From CAG-177 sp964587915 (GTDB lineage Bacteria; Bacillota; Clostridia; Oscillospirales; Acutalibacteraceae), in NCBI GenBank assembly GCA_964587915.1, contig CAZPMK010000004.1, forward strand, positions 1-64,000: 64,000 bases of DNA, read 5' to 3'. Within the stretch, counting starts at the first letter, position 1, and the number at the start of each line of letters is the position of its first letter. Below the pieces are notes generated by a model that was given only the letters and a program-made list of their open reading frames with translations, did not search any database and was not told the DNA's origin. A program made the position numbers and the translations under genes. This document shows positions 50,216 to 59,510 of this stretch, in pieces.

Positions 50216-51052
50216 ATGACGGGCGTAATTGACGTCGGCGGCGGACTGCGTGACATCTACGGTGCAGGCATTTTTGACCGCTGCATTGACGAAAAAATCT
50301 TTTTTGACTACTGCTTGGGAGTTTCCGCCGGCGGTGCAAACATTGCTTCCTATACCGCAGGTCAACGCGGAAGAAATTACCGCTTCTTCAACGTATATTC
50401 TTTCCACGACGATTACATGGGCACGGGCTGCTTCAAGAAAACGGGAAGATTTTTGAATCTCGATTATGTATATTCCACACTTTCCGACAGCACCGGCATC
50501 GACCCTCTTGATTACGCCGCATTTTCGGAATATCGCGGTGAAATAAAAACCGTTGCCACGAACGCTTTAACGGGTGAACCGAAATACTTTGAACGCAGTG
50601 ATTACAAGCCCGACAATTATGCTCCGCTCAAGGCGTCGTCCTGCCTTCCCTTCGTTTGCAATCCCGTATTCATAGACGGCATTCCCTACTTTGACGGCGG
50701 ACTTTCGGACCCCGTTCCCATTGAAAAAGCCTTTGATGACGGCTGTGACAAGGTGGTTGTAATTCTTACAAAGCCCTTGGATGCAAAGCCGTCCGACACA
50801 AGAAACAAAGCCGCCGCAAGACTGCTTCGCCGCAGTTATCCCGCTGCCGCCGCAAAGCTCGATATCATGGGAGAAAAGTATCTTTCTTCCGTTTCGCTTT
50901 TGCGTGAATACGAAAAGGCGGGGCGTGTACTCATCATTGCACTGTCCGACTGCTGCGGAGTCAAGACTCTTTCCCGTGACCGTACAAAGCTCGACACGCT
51001 ATACCACATGGGATATGAGGATGCAGAAAAAATCATTGAATTTGTAAAATAA
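50216..51052 (+). CDS. Patatin-like phospholipase family protein
   Basis: This 278-residue protein has an oxyanion-hole loop GGGLRDIYGAG at residues ~8-18 and the nucleophile elbow GVSAGG (Ser near 37). The catalytic Asp lies in DGGLSDPVP near 165. There is no signal peptide, so it probably acts on membrane lipids from the cytoplasmic side. The ATG at 50216 is two bases after cysK with ttgaggagaattg as ribosome binding site, implying one transcript. Substrate unknown. Confidence 0.85.
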   Translation: MTGVIDVGGGLRDIYGAGIFDRCIDEKIFFDYCLGVSAGGANIASYTAGQRGRNYRFFNVYSFHDDYMGTGCFKKTGRFLNLDYVYSTLSDSTGIDPLDYAAFSEYRGEIKTVATNALTGEPKYFERSDYKPDNYAPLKASSCLPFVCNPVFIDGIPYFDGGLSDPVPIEKAFDDGCDKVVVILTKPLDAKPSDTRNKAAARLLRRSYPAAAAKLDIMGEKYLSSVSLLREYEKAGRVLIIALSDCCGVKTLSRDRTKLDTLYHMGYEDAEKIIEFVK

Positions 51053-51064
51053 AGGAAATCTGCC

Positions 51065-52240
51065 ATGTCACAGACATCAAACATCAAAAGTAATCCCGAT
51101 GCCTGCCCGCTTGCCAAAAAATGCGGCGGCTGTCAGCTTCAAAACATGACCTATGAACGCCAGCTCAAATGGAAACAGGCTCGGTGCGAAATACTGCTTA
51201 AAAAATTCGGCAAGGTCGAGAAGATAATCGGCATGGAAAATCCATATCACTACCGCAACAAGGTTCAGGCGGCATTCGGCAGAACAAGAAGCGGAAAGAT
51301 AATTTCCGGCGTTTATCAGTCGGGCAGTCACCGAATCGTCTCGGTTGATTCCTGCATGACCGAGGATGCAATTGCCGATAAAATCATTGTTGACATTCGC
51401 AATATGCTCCCGAAATTCAAAATTCACACCTATGATGAGGACAACGGCACGGGATTTTTACGGCACGTGCTTGTTAAACGGGGCTTTACGAGTGGTGAAG
51501 TCATGGTGGTTTTGGTCGGAGCAACGGCGTATTTTCCTATGAAGAAAAAATTTACCTCCGCTCTGCTTGAAAGGCACCCCGAAATAACTACGGTCGTTCT
51601 GAATGTCAATCCGAAAAATACAAATCTTGTTCTCGGAGACAGGGAAGAAGTCCTTTACGGCAACGGCTACATAGAAGATACTCTTTGCGGCTGTGTTTTC
51701 AGGATTTCACCGAAATCGTTTTATCAAATTAACCCTGTTCAGACGGAAAAGCTCTACGGCAAGGCTATGGAGCTTGCACGGCTTGACAAAAATACGACCG
51801 TTCTCGATGCTTATTGCGGAATAGGAACAATAGGACTTGTGGCGGCAAAGACGGCGGGCAATGTTATCGGCGTTGAGCTGAATCCCGATGCGGTAAAGGA
51901 TGCAATTTCTAACTGCAAACGCAACGAAATGAAGAACGCAAAATTTTACTGTGCCGATGCGGGAGATTTCATGCAGGAGCTTGCTCTTGCGGGCGAAAAA
52001 TTCGATGTTGTTTTCATGGACCCTCCCCGCTCGGGAAGCAGCAAAAAATTCATTGAGTCGCTTGCAATATCCGCTCCGAAGAAGGTTGTCTATATCTCCT
52101 GCAACCCCGAAACGCTTGCCCGTGACCTGCAGTTGATTACCAAAAAGGGCTACGAGGTTAAAAAAATCTGTCCCGTCGATATGTTCCCGCATACGAATCA
52201 TGTGGAATGCGTGTGCCTTGTGACCCGTAAGCACGCATAA
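51065..52240 (+). CDS. 23S rRNA (uracil-C5)-methyltransferase, RumA/RlmCD family
   Basis: This 391-residue SAM-dependent RNA m5U methyltransferase has an iron-sulfur cluster motif near the N-terminus (CPLAKKCGGCQLQ, residues ~14-26, plus a later Cys) and the SAM-binding DAYCGIGTIGLVAA. DPPRSG and the catalytic-nucleophile block YISCNPETLARDL follow, and it ends in FPHTNHVECV. The usual N-terminal TRAM domain is missing, making it ~60 residues shorter than typical RlmD. The exact target uridine cannot be given. Confidence 0.88.
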   Translation: MSQTSNIKSNPDACPLAKKCGGCQLQNMTYERQLKWKQARCEILLKKFGKVEKIIGMENPYHYRNKVQAAFGRTRSGKIISGVYQSGSHRIVSVDSCMTEDAIADKIIVDIRNMLPKFKIHTYDEDNGTGFLRHVLVKRGFTSGEVMVVLVGATAYFPMKKKFTSALLERHPEITTVVLNVNPKNTNLVLGDREEVLYGNGYIEDTLCGCVFRISPKSFYQINPVQTEKLYGKAMELARLDKNTTVLDAYCGIGTIGLVAAKTAGNVIGVELNPDAVKDAISNCKRNEMKNAKFYCADAGDFMQELALAGEKFDVVFMDPPRSGSSKKFIESLAISAPKKVVYISCNPETLARDLQLITKKGYEVKKICPVDMFPHTNHVECVCLVTRKHA

Positions 52241-52290
52241 TATCTTACATATTCTCTGAATTTCATTTCTATTTTTAGCAGCAACCGACA

Positions 52291-52323
52291 AATCCGTTCT
52301 CGATTGAGAGCGGATTTTATTTT
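52291..52323 (+). terminator. Terminator after the rRNA methyltransferase gene
   Basis: AATCCGTTCTC pairs with GAGAGCGGATT (one mismatch) around GATT and is followed by TTATTTTG. Confidence 0.78.
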
Positions 52324-52399
52324 GTCGAACCGAATTTATTTGAACAATTACGAATTAGGCAGTGCGGCAAAATATAAATCAAAAAAATGTATGAATGAC

Positions 52400-52428
52400 T
52401 TGACAGCGAGACTTTGTTGTGCTATTAT
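52400..52428 (+). promoter_or_regulatory. Promoter of the histidine operon
   Basis: TTGACA (52400-52405), a 17-bp spacer and TATTAT (52423-52428). The leader to the first gene is only ~37 nt and contains no attenuator or leader peptide, so control is more likely by the TrpR-like protein encoded first. Confidence 0.72.
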
Positions 52429-52471
52429 GTTAACGTAGTAAAGTGATAAAACAATGAAGTGAGGCGGCAAT

Positions 52472-52771
52472 ATGTGCAATTGGCATGATAAATCGACGGA
52501 TGAGCTGTGCGAGGCATTGATATCCGTGCAAACAAAAGAAGAATGCTATGCTTTTCTCGAAGATATATGTACGATAAAAGAAATCCTGGAGATGTCGCAA
52601 CGCCTTTCGGTTGCAAAGCTGCTTGACAAGGGCATGAGCTATGCGAAAATATCCCAAGAAATCGGTGTCAGCACGGCAACGATAAGCCGAATCAGCAGAT
52701 GTATGACCTACGGCAACGGCGGATATAAAATGATAATCGAACGAAACCGAGAGGAGCAGAGCAATGATTGA
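52472..52771 (+). CDS. TrpR/YerC-family transcriptional regulator at the head of the his operon
   Basis: This 99-residue TrpR-superfamily protein has the all-helical YerC/YecD layout. ICTIKEILEMSQRLSVAKLLDKGMSYAKISQEIGVSTATISRISRC includes the HTH (about 57-80), and a GNGGYKMI tail ends it. Relatives located with his genes in Firmicutes have been proposed to be histidine-responsive repressors, and this location fits. It overlaps hisZ by 8 nt. Ligand and operator are not shown by the sequence. Confidence 0.85.
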   Translation: MCNWHDKSTDELCEALISVQTKEECYAFLEDICTIKEILEMSQRLSVAKLLDKGMSYAKISQEIGVSTATISRISRCMTYGNGGYKMIIERNREEQSND

Positions 52772-53858
52772 CGAAAAACTTTTGAAGAGCGATGAAAAGG
52801 CGATATTCAATTTAAGATCGCTGTACAGAAGCTACGGCTACGCTCCGTTTAAGATGAGCAAGTTTGAGGAATACGAGCTTTATGTCCGCAACAAGGATTT
52901 TCTTGTAAGCGACAGGGTTATCACATTCAATGACACGAACGGCAAGCTCATGGCGTTGAAGCCCGACGTTACGCTTTCCATAATCAAAAGCAGTGACGAT
53001 GCACCCAACGAAAAGAAAAAGGTTTTCTACAACGAAAACGTTTATCGAATTTCAAAAAACACCCACCGTTACAAGGAGATAATGCAGGCGGGGCTTGAAT
53101 GCATAGGCAAGCTGAATTTTTACGATATCTACGAGGTTATTCTTCTTGCGGCAAAAACGCTTTCAAGCATCTCCGAGAGCTTTGTGCTGAATGTTTCACA
53201 TCTCGGAATAATGCAAAAAATTCTCGGCACAATCTGCTCCGAGGCGAGCTTTGCCGAAAGAGCAATTAAGCTGATTGAAGAAAAAAACTGTCACGACCTT
53301 TTGAAGCTGTGCGGTGAATACGGAATTGACAAGGATAAATCCGAAAAGCTGACAGTGCTCATTAACGCAAGCGGTGAAAGAAAACAAGTTCTTGCCGCTC
53401 TTTCGCAAATATGCGAAAAGGAAGATTTGAACGAGCTTGAGGCCATATCCGAAATGCTCGACGGCTCTGAGCTTTCCGACAATATTCTTTTTGATTTTTC
53501 TGTTGTCAACAACATAAATTACTACAGCGGATTCGTCTTTAAGGGCTTCATAAACGGAATCTGCGACGGCGTGTTGGCGGGCGGTCAGTACGATAAAATG
53601 ATGAAGAAAATGGGCAGAAGCTCGGGTGCTGTCGGATTTGCACTTTATCTTGACCTTTTGGAGCAGCTCGAACAGGAAAAAACGGATTATGACGTTGACA
53701 CATTGCTTATTTATGACGAAACGATGTGCGGCAAGGCGGTTGCGGCAAAGGTGAATGAAATCATAAAATCGGGTAAATCGGTTATCGCACAATGCGGTGA
53801 ATCCGAAAAAACGAGATGCAGAGAAATCATTGATTTAAGGGGGAACGGCAATGCTTAA
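52764..53858 (+). CDS. hisZ: ATP phosphoribosyltransferase regulatory subunit
   Basis: This 364-residue HisRS-like paralogue lacks the anticodon-binding domain. It has FRSYGYAPFKMSKFEEYE-like (here YRSYGYAPFKMSKFEEYELY), LKPDVTLSI, NENVYRISKN and QAGLECIGK. HisZ is required with the short HisG to form the octameric first enzyme of histidine synthesis. The C-terminal part includes GGQYDKMMKKMGR. Its stop overlaps hisG by 8 nt. Confidence 0.9.
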   Translation: MIDEKLLKSDEKAIFNLRSLYRSYGYAPFKMSKFEEYELYVRNKDFLVSDRVITFNDTNGKLMALKPDVTLSIIKSSDDAPNEKKKVFYNENVYRISKNTHRYKEIMQAGLECIGKLNFYDIYEVILLAAKTLSSISESFVLNVSHLGIMQKILGTICSEASFAERAIKLIEEKNCHDLLKLCGEYGIDKDKSEKLTVLINASGERKQVLAALSQICEKEDLNELEAISEMLDGSELSDNILFDFSVVNNINYYSGFVFKGFINGICDGVLAGGQYDKMMKKMGRSSGAVGFALYLDLLEQLEQEKTDYDVDTLLIYDETMCGKAVAAKVNEIIKSGKSVIAQCGESEKTRCREIIDLRGNGNA

Positions 53859-54477
53859 CGTGGCACTTCCGAAAGGACGGCTCGGTGAAAAGGTCTATGC
53901 AATGTTTGAAGCGGCGGGCTTTGAGTGTCCCTCAATAAAAGAAAACAACAGAAAATTAATTTTCGAGAATGAAGAAAAACAGGTTCGCTATTTTTGGGTG
54001 AAGCCCTCGGACGTTTCAATCTATGTTGAACGGGGTGCCGCCGACATAGGCGTTGCGGGCAAGGATATTTTGCTTGAATACGAACCGAATGTTTACGAGC
54101 TTCTTGATCTCGACATAGGCAAATGTCACATGGCGGTTGCCGCACCCAAGGACTTTAACGATGACGGCACTCACACCTTAAAGGTAGCGACAAAATTCAC
54201 GAACATTGCTGCCGATTACTATGACGGAATAGGCAGGGACATCGACATTATCAAGCTCAACGGCTCGATAGAAATAGCACCGATTTTGGGTCTTTCCGAC
54301 GTAATAGTTGATATCGTTGAAACGGGCACTACTCTCAAGGAAAACAATCTCGAGGTCAAAACAAAAATTCTGCCGATAAGTGCAAGGCTGATAGCAAACA
54401 AATCGGCATACAATTTCAAAAGAGAGCAGATAGAAAAGCTCTCCGCAAGCATTAAGGAGCAGATAAAGAATGATTAA
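53851..54477 (+). CDS. hisG: ATP phosphoribosyltransferase catalytic subunit, short form
   Basis: This 208-residue HisG starts with LNVALPKGRLGEK and has DIGVAGKDILLEY, AAPKDF and the PRPP-binding segment VDIVETGTTLKENNL. It lacks the C-terminal His-binding domain of long HisG, consistent with dependence on the neighbouring HisZ. It catalyses the committed step joining ATP and PRPP. It overlaps hisD by 8 nt. Confidence 0.95.
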   Translation: MLNVALPKGRLGEKVYAMFEAAGFECPSIKENNRKLIFENEEKQVRYFWVKPSDVSIYVERGAADIGVAGKDILLEYEPNVYELLDLDIGKCHMAVAAPKDFNDDGTHTLKVATKFTNIAADYYDGIGRDIDIIKLNGSIEIAPILGLSDVIVDIVETGTTLKENNLEVKTKILPISARLIANKSAYNFKREQIEKLSASIKEQIKND

Positions 54478-55747
54478 AATATATAATTACGGTGAAGTAG
54501 CAAACAGCGAAATTTTCGCAAGAGAAAATATATCGGCGAATGTTGAGGGCGTGGTTTCCGAAATCATAGCAAATGTCAGAAAAAACGGCGATGCGGCTCT
54601 GTTTGAATATTCAAAAAAATTCGACAAGGCGGAGCTTGAATCATTAGAGGTAACGAAAGAAGAAATCGACGAAGCACTCAGCCTTGTTGATTCCGAGTTC
54701 CTTGAAATAATGGAGGAAGCGGCACAAAACATCCGTGCTTTCCATGAAAAGCAGGTGCGTACGAGCTTTGTTATCAATGAAAAGGACGGCGTTGTTGTCG
54801 GTCAAAAGGTCATGCCGATAGAAAAGGTGGGACTTTATGTTCCCGGCGGCACGGCGGCTTATCCGTCAACCGTTTTGATGGACAGTATTCCCGCCAAAAT
54901 TGCAGGCTGTCCCGAAATCGTCATGGTCACTCCCCCGACAAAGGACGGTAAGGTAAATCCCGTAATTCTTGCGGCGGCTTCCATAGCCGGAGTTGACAGG
55001 ATTTTCAAGGTCGGCGGAGCACAGGCGATTGCGGCGCTTGCCTACGGTACGGAAAGTATCCCCAAGACGGACAAAATCGTCGGACCGGGCAATGCCTTTG
55101 TTGCCGAGGCGAAAAAACAGGTTTTCGGCGTAGTTTCAATCGACATGATTGCGGGACCGAGCGAAATTCTTGTTGTAGCGGATTCAACCTGCAACCCGAA
55201 ATTTGTTGCCGCAGACCTTCTTTCTCAGGCGGAGCACGACAAAATGGCAAGTGCCGTGCTTGTAACGGACAGCAAGGAATTTGCCCGGGCGGTCAGTGAC
55301 GAGCTTGAAATTCAGCTTCCCCTGCTTCCCCGTGAGGAAATTGCAAGGGCTTCGATAGACAACAACGGCAAGATAATCGTTGCGGAAAACAATCTTCTCC
55401 TTGCCATTGACATTGCGAACGAAATTGCACCGGAGCATCTCGAAATATGCGTTGACAATCCCTTTGATTATCTCGATAAAATCAAGCACGCAGGCTCCAT
55501 TTTCATGGGCAAGCATTGTCCCGAGGCTCTCGGAGATTACTTTGCGGGACCGAATCATACCCTCCCGACAAGCGGAACGGCAAGATTTTCCTCTCCCCTT
55601 TCGGTAGATGATTTTGTAAAGAAATCGCAGTTTACTTACTATTCCGCTTCGGCTCTCGAAAAGGTGGCGGACAAGGTTTCATATTTTGCGAACAAGGAGG
55701 GCTTGAACGCACACGGCAAAAGTGCAACGGTGCGTTTTGAAAAATAA
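54470..55747 (+). CDS. hisD: Histidinol dehydrogenase
   Basis: This 425-residue zinc-dependent enzyme oxidises histidinol to histidine with two NAD+. It has VGLYVPGGTAAYPSTVLM, GGAQAIAALAYGTE, the active-site block DLLSQAEHDKMASAVLVT, EIAPEHLEI and the C-terminal GPNHTLPTSGTARFSSPLSV. Length is typical. Overlaps hisC by one base (TAATG). Confidence 0.96.
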   Translation: MIKIYNYGEVANSEIFARENISANVEGVVSEIIANVRKNGDAALFEYSKKFDKAELESLEVTKEEIDEALSLVDSEFLEIMEEAAQNIRAFHEKQVRTSFVINEKDGVVVGQKVMPIEKVGLYVPGGTAAYPSTVLMDSIPAKIAGCPEIVMVTPPTKDGKVNPVILAAASIAGVDRIFKVGGAQAIAALAYGTESIPKTDKIVGPGNAFVAEAKKQVFGVVSIDMIAGPSEILVVADSTCNPKFVAADLLSQAEHDKMASAVLVTDSKEFARAVSDELEIQLPLLPREEIARASIDNNGKIIVAENNLLLAIDIANEIAPEHLEICVDNPFDYLDKIKHAGSIFMGKHCPEALGDYFAGPNHTLPTSGTARFSSPLSVDDFVKKSQFTYYSASALEKVADKVSYFANKEGLNAHGKSATVRFEK

Positions 55748-56811
55748 TGAGCAGATTTTTTTCCGAAAAATATTCATCTCTTGTGCCCTACACTCCGGGC
55801 GAACAGCCACAAGATAAGAAATATATCAAGCTGAACACGAACGAATCCCCCTTTCCTCCCTCCGATGCGGTGGCAGCTGCGGTAAAAAACGAAGCGAACA
55901 GGCTACAGCTCTATTCCGACCCCGAATGTGTCGCTTTGAGAAAAAAGGCGGCGGAGGTTTTCGGCGTTTGCGAGGATGAAATAATAATGACCAACGGCTC
56001 GGACGAGGTACTGAATTTTGCTTTCATGGCATTCGCCGATGAAAAAAGTCCGCTTGCGTTTGCGGACATCACCTACGGATTTTATCCCGTCTTTGCACAG
56101 CTCAACCATATCCCATACACAGAAATCCCCCTGAAAGAGGATTTTTCTCTTGACCCGTGCGATTACACGGCGATAAACAAAACCGTTGTTATTGCGAATC
56201 CGAACGCTCCGACAGGTCTTTGTCTCCCCCTCGAAAAAATCGAGGATATCGTTAAAAGCAACCCCGATAACATTGTTATAATTGATGAAGCGTACATAGA
56301 TTTCGGCGGTCAAAGTGCAGTACCGCTCATAAAGAAATACGAAAATCTGCTCGTCACGGGTACTTTTTCAAAATCACGCTCCATGGCAGGAGCAAGGCTC
56401 GGCTTCGGAATCGGCAACAGCAAGCTGATTTCCGATTTGAACACGGTGAAATACTCAACCAATCCGTACAACGTGAACCGTCTTACCTGTGCGGCGGGAA
56501 TTGCGGCACTCGAGGATAACGGCTACTACATGAGCAACTGCGAAACGATAAAAGAAAACCGTGCATGGACGACACGGCAGCTTCGGGAGCTTGGCTTCAC
56601 CGTGCTTGATTCAAGTGCAAATTTCATCTTTGCAAAAACGGACAAAATCGGCGGTGAGGAGCTGTATTTGTCTCTTAAAGAAAAAGGAATACTCATTCGC
56701 CACTTTACAAAAGAACGCATCCGCGAATACAACAGAATAACCGTAGGAACGGCGGAGCAGATGAGGGCTTTTGTTGATATGACTAAAGAAATTATCGAAC
56801 AGCGTTCATAA
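55747..56811 (+). CDS. hisC: Histidinol-phosphate aminotransferase
   Basis: This 354-residue fold-type I PLP aminotransferase has LNTNESPFPPS, NGSDEVLN, NPNAPTG, DEAYIDFGG and the PLP-lysine block TGTFSKSRSMAGARLG. It transaminates imidazole-acetol phosphate. It may also serve as the missing aromatic transaminase for the Phe/Tyr pathway, a dual role known for some HisC enzymes but not demonstrable here. Confidence 0.93.
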   Translation: MSRFFSEKYSSLVPYTPGEQPQDKKYIKLNTNESPFPPSDAVAAAVKNEANRLQLYSDPECVALRKKAAEVFGVCEDEIIMTNGSDEVLNFAFMAFADEKSPLAFADITYGFYPVFAQLNHIPYTEIPLKEDFSLDPCDYTAINKTVVIANPNAPTGLCLPLEKIEDIVKSNPDNIVIIDEAYIDFGGQSAVPLIKKYENLLVTGTFSKSRSMAGARLGFGIGNSKLISDLNTVKYSTNPYNVNRLTCAAGIAALEDNGYYMSNCETIKENRAWTTRQLRELGFTVLDSSANFIFAKTDKIGGEELYLSLKEKGILIRHFTKERIREYNRITVGTAEQMRAFVDMTKEIIEQRS

Positions 56812-56830
56812 ATCGAAAGGATTGAAGATT

Positions 56831-57418
56831 ATGAGAACGGGAAATATTGCAAGAAAGACCAACGAAACCGATATCGTGCTTTCCGTTGAGCTTGACGGAA
56901 GCGGTAAATCCGATATTTCAACGGGTTGCGGCTTTCTCGACCATATGTTGACTCTTTTTGCACGCCACGGCAGATTTGATTTGACCGTAAAGTGCATCGG
57001 CGATACATATGTTGATTATCACCACACCGCCGAGGATATCGGAATCAGTCTCGGCAAGGCATTTGCTCAGGCTATCGGCGATAAAAAAGGAATAGTGCGT
57101 TACGGCGATGCACTCCTGCCCATGGATGAGGCTCTGATACTCTCTGCCGTTGATATTTCCGGCAGGGGCGGTCTTTACTTTGCCCTTGACATTCCGACGC
57201 AAAAGGTCGGAGATTTTGATACCGAGCTTGTTGAGGAATTTTGGCGAGCCTTTGCCTGCGATGCGGGCTTGACACTTCATATTCGTCAGCTTGCGGGCGG
57301 AAATTCGCATCACATCATTGAGGGTGCTTTCAAGTCCGTTGCTCGGAGTCTGCGTACCGCCGTAAGCATTGACAAGGATTTTGCCGACGAGATACCGTCC
57401 ACAAAGGGGTTGCTTTGA
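56831..57418 (+). CDS. hisB: Imidazoleglycerol-phosphate dehydratase
   Basis: This 195-residue monofunctional dehydratase (no HisB-N phosphatase domain) has the duplicated metal-binding histidine motifs LDHMLTLFARHG and YHHTAEDIG, and the second set LVEEF and GGNSHHIIEG. I start at the ATG at 56831, ten bases after aaagga; a TTG at 56822 is in frame but less likely. A separate histidinol-phosphatase is not in the operon. Confidence 0.95.
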   Translation: MRTGNIARKTNETDIVLSVELDGSGKSDISTGCGFLDHMLTLFARHGRFDLTVKCIGDTYVDYHHTAEDIGISLGKAFAQAIGDKKGIVRYGDALLPMDEALILSAVDISGRGGLYFALDIPTQKVGDFDTELVEEFWRAFACDAGLTLHIRQLAGGNSHHIIEGAFKSVARSLRTAVSIDKDFADEIPSTKGLL

Positions 57419-58044
57419 TGATAGCTGTAATTGATTACGGGGTCGGAAACCTCTTTTCGCTGTGCTCCTCTCTCAAAAGCATAGGCGCTCAGGCGGTTGT
57501 TACCTCGGATAAAGAGCTGATACGCTCTGCGGACAAGCTGATTTTGCCCGGTGTCGGTGCTTTTGCCGATGCCGCACAAAAGCTCAGGGACAGCGGCTTG
57601 GATAAAATCATCAAGGAGCAGGCGGCGGCAGGCAAGGAGATAATGGGTATCTGTCTCGGTATGCAGCTTCTTTTTGAAAAAAGCCTTGAATACGGCGAGC
57701 ATGAGGGACTGGGGCTTCTCAAAGGCTCGGTCGTTCCCATGGAGGGAAATATTCCCGAGGAGCTTAAAATCCCGCATATCGGCTGGAACGAGCTTCATTT
57801 TGTGCGAAACAGCCGACTTTTCAAGTATATCAACGAAAACGACTGCGTTTATTTTGTTCATTCGTACTATGCGACGAACTGTGACGAAAGCGTTATCGCA
57901 ACCGCGGAATACGGCAAAGAGCTGACTGCCGCCGTTGAGCTCGGCAACATAAAAGGCTGTCAGTTTCATCCCGAAAAAAGCGGAAAGGTCGGACTTGCAA
58001 TACTCAAGGCGTTCTGCGAAAGCACTCAGGGGGTGACGGCATGA
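57418..58044 (+). CDS. hisH: Imidazole glycerol phosphate synthase, glutamine amidotransferase subunit
   Basis: This 208-residue class I glutaminase starts with IAVIDYGVGNLFSL and has the nucleophile block GICLGMQLLFE (Cys near 81) and the catalytic His/Glu in GCQFHPEKSG. It feeds ammonia to HisF. Its ATG overlaps the hisB stop (TGATG). Confidence 0.95.
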   Translation: MIAVIDYGVGNLFSLCSSLKSIGAQAVVTSDKELIRSADKLILPGVGAFADAAQKLRDSGLDKIIKEQAAAGKEIMGICLGMQLLFEKSLEYGEHEGLGLLKGSVVPMEGNIPEELKIPHIGWNELHFVRNSRLFKYINENDCVYFVHSYYATNCDESVIATAEYGKELTAAVELGNIKGCQFHPEKSGKVGLAILKAFCESTQGVTA

Positions 58045-58754
58045 TAATACTTCCCGCAATTGACCTGCTCGACCGAAAGGCGGTACGGCTTTTCAAGGGG
58101 GATTATGAGCAGGTGACGGTTTACGGCGATTCTCCCTGCGAGGTTGCCGAAAAATTCAAATCCCTCGGTGCAACGCACATACACATGGTGGATCTTGACG
58201 GAGCAAAATACGGCACGACTCCGAACATGGATATCGTTGCCTGCGTAGCAAAACAGACGGGGCTTTTTATTGAAATCGGCGGCGGAATACGCAATATGGA
58301 TACCGTCAAAAAATACATTGAATCCGGTGTGTCCCGTGTCATTCTCGGCACGGCGGCGGTTTGTGATGAGGCTTTTCTCAACGATGCAGTTTGCACTTAC
58401 GGAGAAAAAATCGCAGTCGGAGCCGATGTCAAAAACGGAAGGATAGCCGTCAAAGGCTGGCTTGAAGAATCCAATGTAACGCTCGATGCATTCTTTGAAA
58501 AAATGCAGGGGCTCGGCGTTAAAAATATAATCTGCACCGATATTTCCCGTGACGGTGCAATGAAGGGCACGAACCTGGAGCTTTACCGTGAGCTGTCGCA
58601 GAAATATTCGGTCGATATCACCGCTTCCGGCGGAGTTTCAAGCATTGAGGATATAAAAGCTCTGCGTAAAATGGAGCTTTACGGTGCAATAATCGGCAAG
58701 GCATATTACACGGGAGCAATCAATCTTACCGAGGCTGTTGAGGTGGCGAAATGA
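58041..58754 (+). CDS. hisA: Phosphoribosylformimino-AICAR ribotide isomerase
   Basis: This 237-residue (beta-alpha)8 barrel has ILPAIDLLDRKAVRLFKGDY with the catalytic Asp, GGGIRNMDTV, CTDISRDGAMKGTN with the second catalytic Asp, and TASGGVSS. It opens the ribose ring of ProFAR. ATGA overlaps on both sides. Confidence 0.95.
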   Translation: MIILPAIDLLDRKAVRLFKGDYEQVTVYGDSPCEVAEKFKSLGATHIHMVDLDGAKYGTTPNMDIVACVAKQTGLFIEIGGGIRNMDTVKKYIESGVSRVILGTAAVCDEAFLNDAVCTYGEKIAVGADVKNGRIAVKGWLEESNVTLDAFFEKMQGLGVKNIICTDISRDGAMKGTNLELYRELSQKYSVDITASGGVSSIEDIKALRKMELYGAIIGKAYYTGAINLTEAVEVAK

Positions 58755-59509
58755 TAACAAAAAGAATAATTCCGTGCCTTGACGTAAAAAACGGCAGAGT
58801 GGTCAAGGGCGTTAATTTTGAGGGACTTTCCGATGTTTCCTCTCCCGTTGAGCTTGCCGAATACTATTCCGACAACGGTGCCGATGAGCTTGTGTTTTAT
58901 GATATCACCGCTTCCTTTGAGGGCAGACGGCTTTTTACCGACATTCTCCGTGAGGTGGCAAGCCGAATTTTCATTCCGCTGACCGTCGGCGGAGGAATAA
59001 ACACACTTGACGATTTTGACCGAGTGCTCAAATGCGGTGCGGACAAGGTAAGCGTTAATTCCGGTGCGATAAAAAATCCCGAGCTTATTCGTCAGGCGGC
59101 TGAGCGGTACGGAAATCAATGTGTTGTCATTTCCGCAGACATTAAGCGAGTGAACGGTGAATTTCATGTTTTCGCAAAGGGCGGCAGAGAGGACACCGGC
59201 ATGGAGGGTATCAGCTGGATAAAACGCTGTGTTGACATGGGGGCAGGCGAGGTTGTCGTCAATTCCATTGATACGGACGGTGTGAAAAAGGGCTTTGATA
59301 TTCCCATGCTGAAAGCGGTCTGCAACGCCGTAAATGTTCCCGTCATTGCTTCGGGCGGTGCGGGGTGCATAAATGATTTTGTTGAGCTGTTCAACGAAAT
59401 TCCGAATGTTGATGCAGGACTTGCCGCATCCATATTCCACTTCGGCGAGGTTGCCATTCCCAGCTTAAAAGCGGAGCTTAAAAATAATAATATTACAGTG
59501 AGGTTATGA
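58751..59509 (+). CDS. hisF: Imidazole glycerol phosphate synthase, cyclase subunit
   Basis: This 252-residue barrel paralogous to HisA has IIPCLDVKNGRVVKGVNF, LTVGGGINTLDD, the second catalytic Asp in NSIDTDGVKKGF and IASGGAGCINDF. It forms a heterodimer with HisH to make imidazole glycerol phosphate and AICAR. Confidence 0.96.
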   Translation: MITKRIIPCLDVKNGRVVKGVNFEGLSDVSSPVELAEYYSDNGADELVFYDITASFEGRRLFTDILREVASRIFIPLTVGGGINTLDDFDRVLKCGADKVSVNSGAIKNPELIRQAAERYGNQCVVISADIKRVNGEFHVFAKGGREDTGMEGISWIKRCVDMGAGEVVVNSIDTDGVKKGFDIPMLKAVCNAVNVPVIASGGAGCINDFVELFNEIPNVDAGLAASIFHFGEVAIPSLKAELKNNNITVRL

Positions 59510-59510
59510 T

